A DNA stretch of 64,000 bases from the NCBI RefSeq assembly GCF_010015445.1, contig NC_053115.1, positions 7,957,576-8,021,575 on the forward strand, in the 5' to 3' direction. Position 1 is the first letter of the stretch; every line of letters starts with the position of its first letter. Under the pieces are notes generated by a model that searched no databases, had not been told where the DNA came from, and saw only the letters and a program-made list of their open reading frames with translations. The stretch is from Perca fluviatilis. Lineage: Eukaryota; Chordata; Actinopteri; Perciformes; Percidae. The position numbers and the translations under genes were made by a program. Shown here piece by piece: positions 49,901 through 61,656 of this stretch.

Positions 49901-50225
49901 TAGGGCTGTCAAAATTAATTTCGATAATAACGAGTTAACGCAAAATCCTTTTGACCCGCAATTCGTAACGCACGCACAGTGGGGACTTCGGTTGAATGCA
50001 TGACTGTTATGAATACAGGGGAGAGGCATTTCGCCGACGTGTGCGCTGACCACTTTCTGCAAGTACATGACAGTGGGACGTTGAACATAAAGTCAGCACA
50101 CTGACTACTGACGCAACGTGATTGCAGCGGCCGGGAAACTCGAAACTGTTTGAGCATATGCCCTGCGTTGCACATTGCCTCCACCGAGCCATCACAGTTT
50201 CTCTCACGCTTAATTTATTTTAATT
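49901..50225. mobile_element. hAT-like element, one end
   Basis: TAGGGCTGTCAAAATTAATT with TCGATAATAACGAGTTAACG directly after it is a hAT-type terminus related to that at 25428. The opposite end is not found, so the right limit is a guess. No transposase motif is visible. Confidence 0.5.
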
Positions 50226-52514
50226 TTTCATGCTGTTTTGATCCCACTTAGTAGAAAGTGTTGTTTTTGAAAGCCTTTATTTCCCCACAAGTGGTTAAAA
50301 ACACTTCCATTTAGCGTGCTGTAATGCACGAGGTCCATTGTTTTGTGTTGAGCTGCTTAAAAAAATGGAATGTTAAGTTAACCTTTACAAGTGTAAAGTG
50401 AGACTATACATTGTGTTAGTATTACCAAGTAATGTTACACTCAGGTCAAAATGCCCGTCTGTTGTTGCTTGATGGACTTGAGTTTGCAATATTATACTTT
50501 CAGCATACAGTATTTCTGAGCATACAGTACCTTTGAGGTTATTTTGGAGTATATTCTAGACATTATTTGTTTTGGATTGTTGCAATACTAGTAAACATTT
50601 GCATAAAGCAAGCATATTTGTCGGCTCCCATGTTGATAATAGCATTCAAAACTTAAAAATGATCCCTTTTAAAGAACATTTAGAACAGATTAAGATCAAC
50701 CTGAGATTTACTTTGTGTTTAGCTAATTAGCATAAATATTAGCATGCTAACATTTTATGTTAAACATTTTAAATGCTAAACATCAGCATTTTAAAGGCCA
50801 GACTCTGGCTGTAGGCTCAAAATATTGGTATATATATACTGTATTTTTGGTTTACATTGCTTTGAATGATGAAGTAATCCTTTATGTTGTTATACGGACC
50901 TGAATCCCAAACGTCAATCTTTGCAGAACCAGATATGATCGTACACACCAAAGCCACAGATAGTCCAGACATTGCTGGCTGTCTGTCTGTCCGGCCAAAA
51001 TGCAGACGTCCGCTCTTTTCATAGCAGAACGATGCATTTTTAATGAGCCCGTATCACCATTCTGAACGAGGGAGAGGAGAAAGCGGTGGAGTCGCTCAAG
51101 TCAATTTCAATATTCCTGGATCACTGTCTCTGCCTTGTCCTCATCATATCTTCATTATCTCCCCGTCCTTCAATTTATTTTTATCTGCGAGTAACCAAAG
51201 GACCAGTTAATGAGGAAAAGGAGGGAAAGAATTCCCTCTTGCACGCATGGAACCGAGAGAAGTTTGATGTGGCACACAGACAAGGGGAGAGAAAATTCAC
51301 ATACCACAAAGAGTGTTCGCTTCTGTTTACAGCAGCGATGGACTCATTCTTTCTTTTGCTCGCTGCATCTAGCTTAAGGCAGGAGAGAATGGAGAGAGTT
51401 TGAAGAGCTGACACAATGAGTCCGAGCGAGGCGAGAGTGAATGTGACGGAGAGGGAAGGGCGGTAAAGGTTTAGGCGTCTGCACCGACAGCTTTCTCCTG
51501 CACTCTGACAGAGCTTAGTTGAGGATCCAGGGTTTCACCGCTGTTGGCGCTCCAGGGTTTCACTGATATTGCTGCAGCAGTAAGCGCCCGGCCCTGACCT
51601 TTCCATGCAAACAGTACAAATATCCATCCTTCACATGGCGACCACTTTTCCACGACCTACCCCCATGTGTCTGGATCCATGTTTATGAGAGAGAAAAGGA
51701 GGTTGAAAACAGGCAGTCATGTGTTGACAGATGGCCCACGCTGTCAGTAAAACGTCATCACAGACCACATCTCCCATGAGGCAGAGCGGTGGCGAGGATG
51801 GCCATTGCCATCTGTGCCCCTGCAACAGATGCTGCAGACAATACAGAAGCCACATGTGTCACACCATGTTTCATACACAAGGCTGACTGTAATGCCCCGT
51901 GCAGGGTATTAGTTTGGGTGTGTCACCACTGTGGAAATTGGTTGATATTTTGCTGCTGCAACCTGCAAACTAACTCTGACATATTGGAGCTGTAAACCCT
52001 ATTCTGTCTCTCTCATTTCTCCTCCTCTCTGCCTGTCTGTCACTCCATCATCTATCTGTCTATTTCCCTCTCTCCATCTTCCTGCCTGCTGTCTCTCTCA
52101 CTCTGCTGCTCTCTGACTGTAGTTAAGAGAGAGCATGAAAAAAGGTGAGCAAACACGCTGGCTGCCTCGAAATTCATTTGCAAGGCTCACACACTCCCCC
52201 ACCTCTGCCTTTCCTTACACCTGCAATATTCCTCCTCCTGTATTGTTTCCTTCATTCACTGAAGTAAAAGAGTAATTGAGTTAATCTGTGTGGCTTCTGT
52301 CTGTTGGGGAGCATCATATATTAGAGCCTCTGTTGGCAGAGATGAAATCACTGCTTTAAAAGATCAACACATCTTTACTGACAGCTGGCTTGACATTTCC
52401 TATCAAGCTTTTCGTAGGAATTGCTCATTCAGAATTTTTTTTCTTCTTCTCCCAGTTCAACAGAGGGAAATGCCATGTCGTTCCATTTTTTCATCGTGGG
52501 ATGTCTATAAACGA
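50226..52514. other. Unique non-coding sequence
   Basis: No gene is established. GCTAATTAGC / TTAGCATGCTAACATTTTA near 50720-50760 hints at a decayed 'GCTAACATGC' repeat. 52010-52120 is a long pyrimidine-rich tract that ends in a consensus-like acceptor (see findings). 51400-51480 is rich in GAGCGAG purine words. Confidence 0.45.
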
Positions 52515-53383
52515 TAGTTACGTATTGTAACTCCAGATTCTATGAGTATAGGCTTCGCCCTCTAAGAGCTGTTGCTATTGGGTTTATCCCTCGCACATGC
52601 GCAGTCGTGAAGATTTCTTTCGCGCCCTTGTGCCCTGCACGGGCCTCTCTTACGTCCGCAGTTACTGTAGATTACAGCTGCGAGACCAGAGATCTGCTGC
52701 CAACATCAGCATTTTTCTTCTGCCAATGTTAGTGAAGCAGGTGGCCTGGATCTTAGTTACGTATTGTAACTCCAGATTCTATGAGTATAGGCATAGCCCT
52801 CTAAGAGCTGTTGCTATTGGGTTAAGGGAGAAGCTGATGTAGTCAATGCCACCTGTGACACCAAAATCCATAGGCAGATAGCACAGACTAGCTCCTCTTC
52901 CTTCTCACACTTTACAGGTTTTTTATGTAACAAAATTATATTGTTTGCTTAAAAACCTGATAGGCTATCTCCATGACTGGCCCGCGTAAAACATCCTGAG
53001 ATAATGCTCGCACTGGGCAGACTCGGTGAGATGCTTATTCTGCTTCTCTGTTATGAGGCGGAAGGAAGACACCCTCAAGGTAAGAAATTCTCTGCCAGCC
53101 CGGCGAACGGGGCTGAGGCACGTCTCGCAGTTCGGGTGGAGATCTGGCGGCAGGATGTAGCCGGTTCGTACAATCGGTACACAGGTTGACACTGCTGTTC
53201 TTCGAAGTCTTCAAACTGTTTGTCGCTGAAGAAAAATAGGGAGCAGATTACTGGTCTCACAGCTGTAATATACAGTAACTCCGGACGTAAGAGAGGCCCG
53301 TGCAGGGCACAAGACTGTGCATGCATGAGGGATAAACCCAATAGCATTAACTCTTAGAGGGCAAAGCCTATACGAAATAGAAC
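52515..53383. mobile_element. Inverted-repeat element with an internal extra terminus
   Basis: The left arm (52515-52705) and right arm (about 53230-53383) are inverted copies. Both contain GTATAGGCTT(C/T)GCCCTCTA, TGCTATTGGGTTTATCCCTC and TGTGCCCTGCACGGGCCTCT, then TTACGTCCGNAGTTACTGTA. A third, direct copy of the outermost 70 bp starts at 52754 (AGTTACGTATTGTAACTCC). The right tip lacks about 20 bp compared with the left. No flanking duplication is clear. The family is common in fish from memory, but its class is unassigned. Confidence 0.65.
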
Positions 53384-54102
53384 TTTAATGAACACCTACC
53401 AACTGGTACATTTTTTTCAGTGTTTTCTTTACTTTTTTACTCTAGTGTTTTTGTCATTGATCACAAAATATGTAAAGGTATTTAAGATAATGGACTGGAA
53501 TCTTAATGGATAGAATGATTCGTTTTTAAAGCAAACACTATACAGTAGGTGTGGATTGAGGCACTTTAATAAGCATCTTTATATATCGGTATCACCGTGT
53601 AGGTCTCTTGGGAAAACAAAATTTGTCTTCATTCTAACACAAGCTAGCTAGATTATGTTGATGCAGAGATGGATATTTGTCGTCTCTCCACATCCGAAAA
53701 CTCTGCAAATTTGCCTGTGTGTGCAGGAATCTGCTTATCCCACCTAAACGGTACCCATGCCAACATAGCAATTGTGCCTAATGGATTTCACTGCACCATT
53801 ATTGCTGAGCACACAAATAGTTATGGGCTAAATGAAAGCTTTTTTTCATGTGCACAGCAGAAAGACTAAGTTCAGTTTTACAAGTCCCGCCAGAATGATT
53901 GGAGTTTGTTTTCTACAGATACATGTTTTTTATGCTGACTGTTTGGAAGTGAGCATGGGTGTGTCAAAAAATGGCACACTATTTCATGCTGCTCCAGAAA
54001 TCCTGGTGAATATTTAGCTGATATGGCAACATCATCAAGCCACAACGTGTAATCCATGTAGACCACATAGTAAACATGTGACTAAAAAAAGAAGATCTCT
54101 TT
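53384..54102. other. Unique non-coding sequence
   Basis: Nothing recognised. Confidence 0.4.
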
Positions 54103-54345
54103 AAAGGCAGTTACACACCAACCAGACGGCCAACCGTCGACAGAAAAGCCAGTCGGACTGATCAGTCTCCCCGAGTTGGACCAAAAAATGCCTCAGAACA
54201 CACCGAAGAGACGAGACGTAATACGTCTCCATAACAGCAGGCGGCGGTAATCTGTATTGTTGCCCAAAAAATTAAAATCGGCAGCTGATTGGATGAACGA
54301 GTCACATGGGTTTGTTTTCTCCGGAAATTCAAAGACTGTCATGGC
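54103..54345. repeat. Probable MITE, one end (TTAA start)
   Basis: TTTAAAGGCAGTTACACACC at the left edge is followed by CCAACCGTCGACAGAAAAGC, ATGCCTCAGAACACACCGA and GACGAGACGTAATACGTCTC (the last partly palindromic). It resembles a common fish repeat with TTAA ends. The right terminus is not found. Confidence 0.4.
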
Positions 54346-54633
54346 GGCTTGTTCAGAATACAATCTCATATTGTACTAAAATAGTTCACTGAAACATGTT
54401 TCTGAAAACATTTTAAGCGAGAAATAGGCCATGCAGTTGCTGAATCTGTCTTCATTTCAGATTAACAAAGGTCAGTTTAAAAGATTTTCGTCAGATTTTG
54501 AGAGACTCTAGTCACCTCATTCCGCTATCGAGATAAATCCAGAATTCACCTGAAATCAAAACCAAGAAGTAATGTTAAATTAAATTTTGTGAACTGGCTA
54601 GCAAATCTATGCTTTACAGTAGGTTTGGCTAAT
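54346..54633. other. Unique non-coding sequence
   Basis: Nothing recognised. Confidence 0.35.
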
Positions 54634-54980
54634 TTAAAGGAATACTGTACATATTTGGGAAATACCCTTATCTACTGTCCAAGAGTTACTGTAGATGAGA
54701 AGATTGATACCGCTCACATGTCTGTACAGTAAATATGCCGCTACAACCAGTAGCCAGTTACAGTAGCTTAGTTTAGTATAAAGCCTGAAAAGAGGATACT
54801 AGAGCCCGACCAATAAAGGATTTTTAAGGCCGATATCGATACAAATATTTGGTGATTTAAAAATCCGATATTCCGATATATCGGCCGATATATATATTTT
54901 TTTAAATCCACAAACGCGTTACAAAACATAAACAGATTTCCCTAACATTAGTTGTTTGTAGTTATTTATGAGTCCTCACT

Positions 54981-55110
54981 AAAAGCCCTGCTACGCTCTG
55001 CAGTGCCCTGCAGTGCCCTGCTACGTCCTGCTATGCTCTGCTATACCCTGCTACGTCCTGCTACGTCCTGTTACACCCTGTAACGCCCTGCAGTGCCCTG
55101 CTACGCTGTG
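54981..55110. repeat. 10-bp minisatellite
   Basis: Thirteen consecutive 10-bp units without indels, consensus CTACGCCCTG with CAGTGCCCTG, CTACGTCCTG and TTACACCCTG variants. Confidence 0.92.
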
Positions 55111-55428
55111 AACTACTACAACTACTATTTTTAGTCATAGTTCCATTATTTTTATTGTGACTATTATTGCCACTGTTCATCACCCCCCAACCGGCACCGT
55201 CAGACACCGCCCACCAAGGGCCTGGGTCTGCCCGAGGTTTCTTCCTAAAAGGAAGTTTTTCCTCGCCACTGTCGGACTAAATGCTTGCTCTTGAGGGAAT
55301 TACTGGAATTGTTGGGTCTTTGTAAATTATAGAGTGTGGTCTAGACCTACTCTATCTGTAAAGTGTCTTGAGATAACTCTTGTTATGATTTGATACTATA
55401 AATAAAATTGAATTGAATTAAAATAAAA
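54981..55428 (+). mobile_element. L2-type LINE 3-prime end with minisatellite
   Basis: GGTTTCTTCCTAAAAGGAAG, GAATTGTTGGGTCTTTGTAA, GAGTGTGGTCTAGACCTACT, AAGTGTCTTGAGATAACTC and the end AATAAAATTGAATTGAATT are the familiar 3-prime untranslated end of fish L2-like LINEs with its (TTGAA)n tail. No ORF is left. The 10-bp minisatellite at 54981-55110 leads into it. Inserted within the hAT-like MITE at 54800-55939. Confidence 0.75.
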
Positions 55429-56277
55429 TGATAATGCAGTTTAAAAATAAACGGACAGAGGAACATCAAAATATATTAATGTTCTGATAAATAAAATGTA
55501 TAAAAATACAAACTTAAGATATGAAACTTAAAGTCCTTTGAACAATTACACAATAACAACAACAAATATCTAAGTTACCAGTATTAATAGACTTGGTAAG
55601 CTTCATAAATATAACTTTGAACAAAGAAAAATTCTGTTAAGTTCTGATGAATAATAACTCGTTCACTCTGCCCGACTCTGGCTGGATCGGCTGGTTGTAG
55701 GGTTTATGGCGTTCTAAACACGAGTGTTGCCAACAGGGACGTTGTAGAGTGTCCTCTGGTGGACTAACTATGCAACGCCAACACTCATAACATGGTTGAA
55801 GGGTGTTTTGTCCGTTTTTTATTTATTTTTTTAAATATTCATTTATCGGCCATTATAAATGCTGATACCGATAGTTTGGAAAATGCCTAATATCGGCCGA
55901 TAATATCCGCCCGCCTATATATATATCGGTCGGGCTCTACAGGGTACACAGCTAGCCTGGCTGTGTCCACAGCAGAATCCTCCTACCAGCCCCTCTGAAG
56001 CTCACTGATTAACACATCACATGGTATTTATTTATTGTGTAGTGTTGGTACTAATAACTAGAAATAGTACAGCGCATAACTTGTAAAATGGCAAATTGAC
56101 ATTTTTTACACTTTTTGTAAGGATTAAGCAAACAAGATAATAATGCCTTTGCAAGTGTTTTAAAATGCCAGTGTTTTAATAAAACAGTTATTGCTTTAAC
56201 AGTTTTTTAAAGATATTCAAATTGTTGAGCATGGGGTTATTCTGAAATGTTCAGGTTCACATTGCTTAAGTCTATGC

Positions 56278-56727
56278 CTAGTCTATATCCTTGACGTTCT
56301 ACTTCCCGGGACTTCCCGGGACTGTTCCAATTCCGGTTTTCACTCATTTAGGCCAGATATCCGTTGCCTTGGGCTTCCTTTATGTTGGCTTTTTAAACTC
56401 TGGTCGTTTTCTGAGGACTATGGTTAACTGCTCCTCAGGTCTCTGCAGGGTAAATCCAGACAGCTAGCTAGACTATCTGTCCAATCTGAGTTTTCTGTTG
56501 CACGACTAAAACAACTTTTGAACGTACACACGTTCCACCAAAACAAGTTCCTTCCTGAGGCCATTTTTCAGCAGCACTGTGGCTTTTCCCGGTGCTTAGC
56601 ACCACCCAAGACAATTGGGATTGGTTTAAAGAAATGCCAATAAACCAGAGCCTGTTTTACGCCCATCCTGGAATGCTGTGTGGAGTAGCCAGACCCTCCT
56701 ACACAGCGCTGTGGAGGAAGGTCTTGC
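56278..56727 (+). mobile_element. hAT-like MITE, TAGTCT family, copy 3
   Basis: Begins CTAGTCTATATCC and has the full body (CAGACAGCTAGCTAGACTAT, CACGTTCCACCAAAACAAGT, GGGATTGGTTTAAAGAAATG, GCTGTGGAGGAAGGTCTTG). It lacks the terminal AAGCGAGACTA, so it is truncated by about 10-15 bp at the 3-prime end. Contains a local duplication ACTTCCCGGGACTTCCCGGG near 56302. Confidence 0.7.
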
Positions 56728-58786
56728 CCAACCTTGGCTTCCATATTCAAAATGCCCCAGACCAACGCCAGGACATGAGGTTTGTAACCAAATTCAATCT
56801 TTCTGTCTGAGCACATCAAGGGCTCTTCAGTGCCAAGGCCTGTGCGTTTAGATTCTGCAGATTTTCTACTGGCCTGTTCAAAGACTCAGATAGAAAGGAA
56901 ACATAAATAGATAACAGTAAAACAGGAAGCTTAAAGTCCAAGGTCTGGCTCGTATTGATTCTATTCAGTAAGCGGAAAAATGAGAGAGAGCAGCACGTCT
57001 CTGGGTACATCTAAAGTGACGAGCGAGATTAATGTCATGCATAGAAACCACTATACATAGTGAATCATCTAAAAAGATGAACACTGGCCACCTGAAGACA
57101 ACAGTGCATACCGTCAGTGGTGCCAGCACACAGAGTTAGATGAAGGAGGAACAGCTCCAACCCCCCCCCCCTCTGTCTTTCTGCGTTTCCCCTGCCTAAC
57201 AGTAAACATTTGTTTGCCTGAATCTCAAATCAGCTAGAAAATTATAAAGATCAGTGAATAGTTAGCAGTTATTTAGCCAATCCTGCGCCTCCTGTCTGAC
57301 TCCAGATACATCAGCATTTTCTCCTCCTATTCTCTGGGTTTTTCCTCCTGGGTTTTTGACAGTGATCAGGGGAGTTGGAGCAACGCTGAGCTGAACAGTG
57401 CTGACAAAGCCAAAAGGCTCTGCACTTCAGGCTCCGGAGTGGCTGGATCGATGTAGTGCCATCACCGTGGCCTGGGGGAACAGCTGCCACCATCCTTCAT
57501 ACTGCACTGGATGTCCTCATCTGCCTCTCTGTCACCTCTCTGCCTGTGGCAGGACGGAGATTTATGCAAAGCAGACAGCTCAAGTCCAAGCATACGTTAT
57601 AGGTTAGCGAGCTTCAGCGCATGACACAAGCAATACTGTTGGCTAGCTGAGATAGGGCTCAGCGCCTGAAACATTCACTGTAAGGAAAGTTTAACACCTA
57701 CACTGACAAATTAATGCTGGCAAGAAAGTAAAACTCAGCCACGGATTTGGCGTGAAAATAAAGCTTAGCAATTCACTTGGCGTTGTAAAACCCTGTTGAA
57801 CATATTCTTCCATCACAGACTTTGTTTAAATGGTGATTTACAGGTTTAAATATACTTTTCACACTCCAGTTTATTGCCTGATTTTTTTTTATTCGCGCAA
57901 TATGAATTTTTGCCCTAAAGGTGTGTGAGCATGTGAAATGTGTTTCTAAGTAGTAGGAAAGACTTAGTTAATGAGAAAACAACCGATCAGGTGATTACAT
58001 GTTCATCCAGGTGACTATGATAAAGTGGGTAGACTTCCTGCTAAGTACTGAGAACTTTATTGGAGAGAGAAAAACTGTGTGTTTCAAGACTGAAATTTTT
58101 GTGCCAGCATTAGTATATTTGCTATAGATTCACTTGTGCATTGCACACACATGCCGCAGCTTTCACATACTGTATATCTGTTTAGTCAACATTGTTGCTT
58201 TTAGAACCGTTTGCATTGAATCTGTGTTTTAAGCCTGGTTTTCATTCTGCACACATAGGCGATGTGTCTTTGCTTTTTTCCTCCAGTTGGGGCCTGTCTC
58301 TAGAAGCAGAATAATCATGTTAGTTGAATATAGTAGAATCAAGAACCACGAAACCTCACCAAAGACTGAAGTAAAATAGCTACTCCGCCTTTTATTCGGT
58401 GCTGTTAAACTGCTAATTTAATAATCCTGCTTTGGGAGACAGACCCTTGGTGTGCTTTTGTGTTGTGTATTCAGTACAGCTATTTCTGGTTGGGTCTTAG
58501 ATACTCCAGCTTTACCTCGAGTGAAAACAAAATTTAGCAAACCTCTCCAGGGGCCCAGAGTAAATTTTAGAAGCGGTTTGCCAGGCTGGCAACCAGCCAT
58601 CAGCTTTTGGTTGCCAAATCGACAGAATGGATAGTGATTTTTAATTGTTTGTTGTGGGAGTGATAATGGTTCTGTGTGATATAGGCTACATTTAATAAAT
58701 GAAAAATGATACCAAGAATGATTAAACATATTTTACTTAATACAAACTTCTCTCGCTGTCTTTTTTGGTGTTACAGACAGACACGC

Positions 58787-58790
<4 letters not shown>
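56728..58790. other. Unique non-coding sequence
   Basis: No gene or element is recognised. A poly-C tract lies near 57161-57171. Confidence 0.45.

Positions 58791-58856
<66 letters not shown>
58791..58856. repeat. (CA)n microsatellite
   Basis: About 32 CA units with one TA interruption, preceded by CGCCGCG. Confidence 0.96.
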
Positions 58857-59284
58857 GAGTAATATATCTAGTAGGGGAAATTAAAATAGGTGGAATAATT
58901 AAACCATAACACCCAAAGTTGTCAGTTTGTCAGTAATGTCAGATAAGATAAGATAAAAAAATGCGTCTTTGTCAAGCGCACTGAACATTGTACACAAACG
59001 TCAAGCGGTGGAAACAGTTGACTAAAACTTGCTGGCATTTCCTGGTCTTAGAAATAAAATGGTGCAGAACCAACCGTATGGGTTTTCTGGTTTTGCTTTT
59101 CATCCATCCATCCATCCATCCAGTGTTTCTAATATTTTAGAAGAACATGTAACATGTGTTTTAACACAGACAACGAACGATGTATTGTTATAATAAGTTA
59201 TAGAAAGTTATCTTCCTTAAAATCATATAACTCCATAAATTGTGTACAAGGTTGAAATTGAAGGCTATTAAATGTACTGTTTTG
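58857..59284. other. Non-coding sequence with short arrays
   Basis: A (GATAA)n run at 58940-58957 and a (CATC)n run at 59101-59122. Nothing else is recognised. Confidence 0.45.
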
Positions 59285-59480
59285 GTTCACTTCCTATATT
59301 TGGATCGGATCATGTTCTCATCTAAAGTGAACCGAACTCTAGTGCACTTGGAAGAGACCCGAGGCCCCCTTTTCAAGCAGACCAGAGTTCGGTTGTTTGG
59401 TCCACACCAATGAGCTTTCACCCTACCCCAAACAAACTGGACGGACCAAACAGCTCAGGTGTGAAAGCACCCTAACATTT
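59285..59480. repeat. Probable interspersed repeat
   Basis: AGAGTTCGGTTGTTTGGTCC, CCAAACAAACTGGACGGACC and GGTGTGAAAGCACCCTAACA resemble one end of a fish DNA transposon family I recall. The partner end is not seen. Confidence 0.4.
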
Positions 59481-59547
59481 ATACAAACACGCATCAATGA
59501 TGGAACTTTTCTTCCTACAGTACGTTCGGTTCCAATTGGTCCTGTAC

Positions 59548-60350
59548 TAGTCTCGCTTTGCCAGACCTTCCTTCACAGAGGGTCTGGCGAGTCCCCACAG
59601 CATTCCGGGATTGGAGAGAAAGGTGCTCTGGTTTTTTGGCATTTCTTTAAACCAATCACAAAATCGTCATGGGCGGCGCTATGTGCTGGACGGAGCAATG
59701 GTGCCGCTGCAAAATAGCCTCGGGAAGGAACTTGTTTTGGTGGAACGTGTGTACGTGGATGGGTGGATGGGTGAAACGCAGGACTTTCACCCAGGAGAGC
59801 CGGGTTTGCGTCCCGCGTGTGGCATTTTCAGCCGTTTTATGAATGAATTTATTTTTTAAGCCTTCCCCAATGTTTCTTTCCTAAACCCAACCGTTTATTG
59901 TTTTCCTAAGCTTATGACATTGGTCACCGTCGTGTTTTTGTCGTTTTTCTTTTGTTTTGGTCGTTTTTTTTATGTTACTAAAGCCTTTCCCAATGTTCTT
60001 TTCCTAAATCCAACCTTTATTTAGATTTTTCCTTTTTTTTTTACACACGTGCGATAGTTACGTCACATTCTCGCGATAACACGCAACGTGGCGACGCCAC
60101 GTGGTGCGTGTATTTACATCCGCTGTATACAGCGTAGACATACATGTGGATAGCTCAAAATGCGTACGGATAACACGCCATTTGGCTTTAGGAAAGTGGC
60201 GTGTATGTTTGACATGTCAAGTCATGATGTCATGTTGCCTCATAAATCCACCGGAGTTTAAAATTCCAACACAAAGAAAGTGAGAGGTGACGGACATCTG
60301 CCCGAAAAGAGTGTCAATCCCAGAAGTGGAACGTCGTGGATATAGACTAG
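59548..60350 (-). mobile_element. hAT-like MITE, TAGTCT family, copy 4, interrupted
   Basis: Minus orientation. TAGTCTCGCTTTGCCAGACC is the 3-prime end and the inverse of CTAGTCTATATCCACGACG is the 5-prime end at 60350. A perfect 8-bp duplication TCCTGTAC lies at 59540-59547 and 60351-60358, which confirms the family's ends. Split by foreign sequence at about 59756-60237. About 100 bp of family body is missing at the junction. Confidence 0.85.
59756..60237. mobile_element. Foreign repeat inside TAGTCT-family copy
   Basis: TGGATGGGTGGATGGGTGAA, CTTTCACCCAGGAGAGCCGG, GTTTGCGTCCCGCGTGTGGC and twice-used CCCAATGTT(T)CTTTTCCTAAA resemble a fish repeat with AAACCCAACCGTTTATTG. GGGTTTGCGTCCC is B-box-like. 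Contains palindromes ACGTGGCGACGCCACGT (near 60085) and CGCTGTATACAGCG (60121-60134). Class not assigned. Confidence 0.45.
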
Positions 60351-60358
60351 TCCTGTAC

Positions 60359-61656
60359 ATACTGTACTAACCACATTCTCGATGACAGCTAAACGTCATG
60401 GATTCAACTTTGCTCCCAAAGACAACACATAAACCGCTTCCACTACATATAGTGACTCGCTTAAGAAGGGCAATTAAGCCTATTCCCATTACTTGTGCGA
60501 TAACACATATACCCATTCTCACCTGATAACCTAAACAGCCGGATTCTTTATAGATTAATGACTTGTCTCCAGATAATGTATTTTTATCACAAGGTCATGA
60601 GTGATGCATTATCAGTTAATGAGAAATACAGAAATGTGTGGTGTGAGAGAGACGAGGAGGGGGTAAACACTCACACACTGAGAGACACACTCATTTGACC
60701 TTTCAGAAGGGTTTTTTGTGCCCTGCGGCGAGTTGTCCTGCAGTGATAAGAATAATGGTTTTGGCGCCATGGCCCGGGGAGACCGACCTCCCATTCCCTC
60801 CCGGTAGATAGTCGTGCAGAGAGATTCAGCCTATCCTATTGTGCGTCCTACATCTATAGCAGACAATGAGGCTTAGTGCTGGCCACTTAAGGGACAGCGG
60901 TATGCTCGTATTAAGGAACACGGGCAGATCTCTCTGATAACTTTTCACTAGGCGACTTATATAGGAAATGTAAGGAGGGGCAGAGTGATGGAAGAAAAAA
61001 GACATTTGATTATTTACAAGTCACCCCGAAAGGAAAATGCCTAAAATACAAAAGAGGACATTCACAGGGCAAAATATTGTACCATTTGTCTGATGAGGCT
61101 TTTGAGCCGTGCTGGATTTCTCTGTCAGGTGTTGTATGAATAACAGCACAATAGGAGTCCACTGATATTCTTCATTATTTCATTTCATTTTAGGTTGGAG
61201 CTTCACTGGAATCAGCGAATAAGTGTGAAAGGGTCCTTGTTGAAATCCTCCCGTCACTATCTCTGTGATCTCAGCATTATGCAGTGTTAGGCAGCGGGGT
61301 ACATCAAACGCTCTGAAGAGGAAAAGTGGAAAATGTTCGGTGCAAATGTATTAGTCATGTTTTTAATTGATTTTCTGGAATAGGCCAGAGTGACTTCAAA
61401 GCAACTAGCTTTTGAAAGAAACTCAGGTTTGTTGCTTTTAAGAGCACTCTGAAAGGCTCTTTTTTTATTTCTTTATTCAAGTATGTATGCATATCTCAAA
61501 CTGGCATTGTGTAAAGGCTGGTTACACAGGATGACATATTTTAGCTACAGTACGGTGTTACTGATTTGATCATACTTACATATGATATGCGTTGCTATTT
61601 ACAACGCAATATAACGTACATTTACTGTACATGCGTATACACTATGTGACTTTGAC
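60359..61656. other. Unique non-coding sequence
   Basis: No gene or element is recognised. 60440-60620 is AT-rich with GATTAATGA and CAATTAAG words and is a weak conserved-element candidate. Confidence 0.4.

Larger units (their letters stand above)
54800..55939. mobile_element. Nested hAT-like MITE (TAGAGCCCGACC ends)
   Basis: The ends read TAGAGCCCGACCAATA and, inverted, TAGAGCCCGACCGATATA. Inner GATATATCGGCCGATA-type words occur at both ends. Flanks GAGGATAC (54792-54799) and CAGGGTAC (55940-55947) match at 6 of 8. It is 1140 bp because a LINE fragment occupies the middle. Confidence 0.75.
54634..56015. mobile_element. TTAA-type MITE half, interrupted
   Basis: TTAAAGGAATACTGTACATA at 54634, then TGTCTGTACAGTAAATATGC and CAGTAGCTTAGTTTAGTATA, match the arm of the element at 36603-37451. 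After the insert it resumes with CCCCTCTGAAGCTCACTGAT (about 55988). The far arm is missing. Confidence 0.6.
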
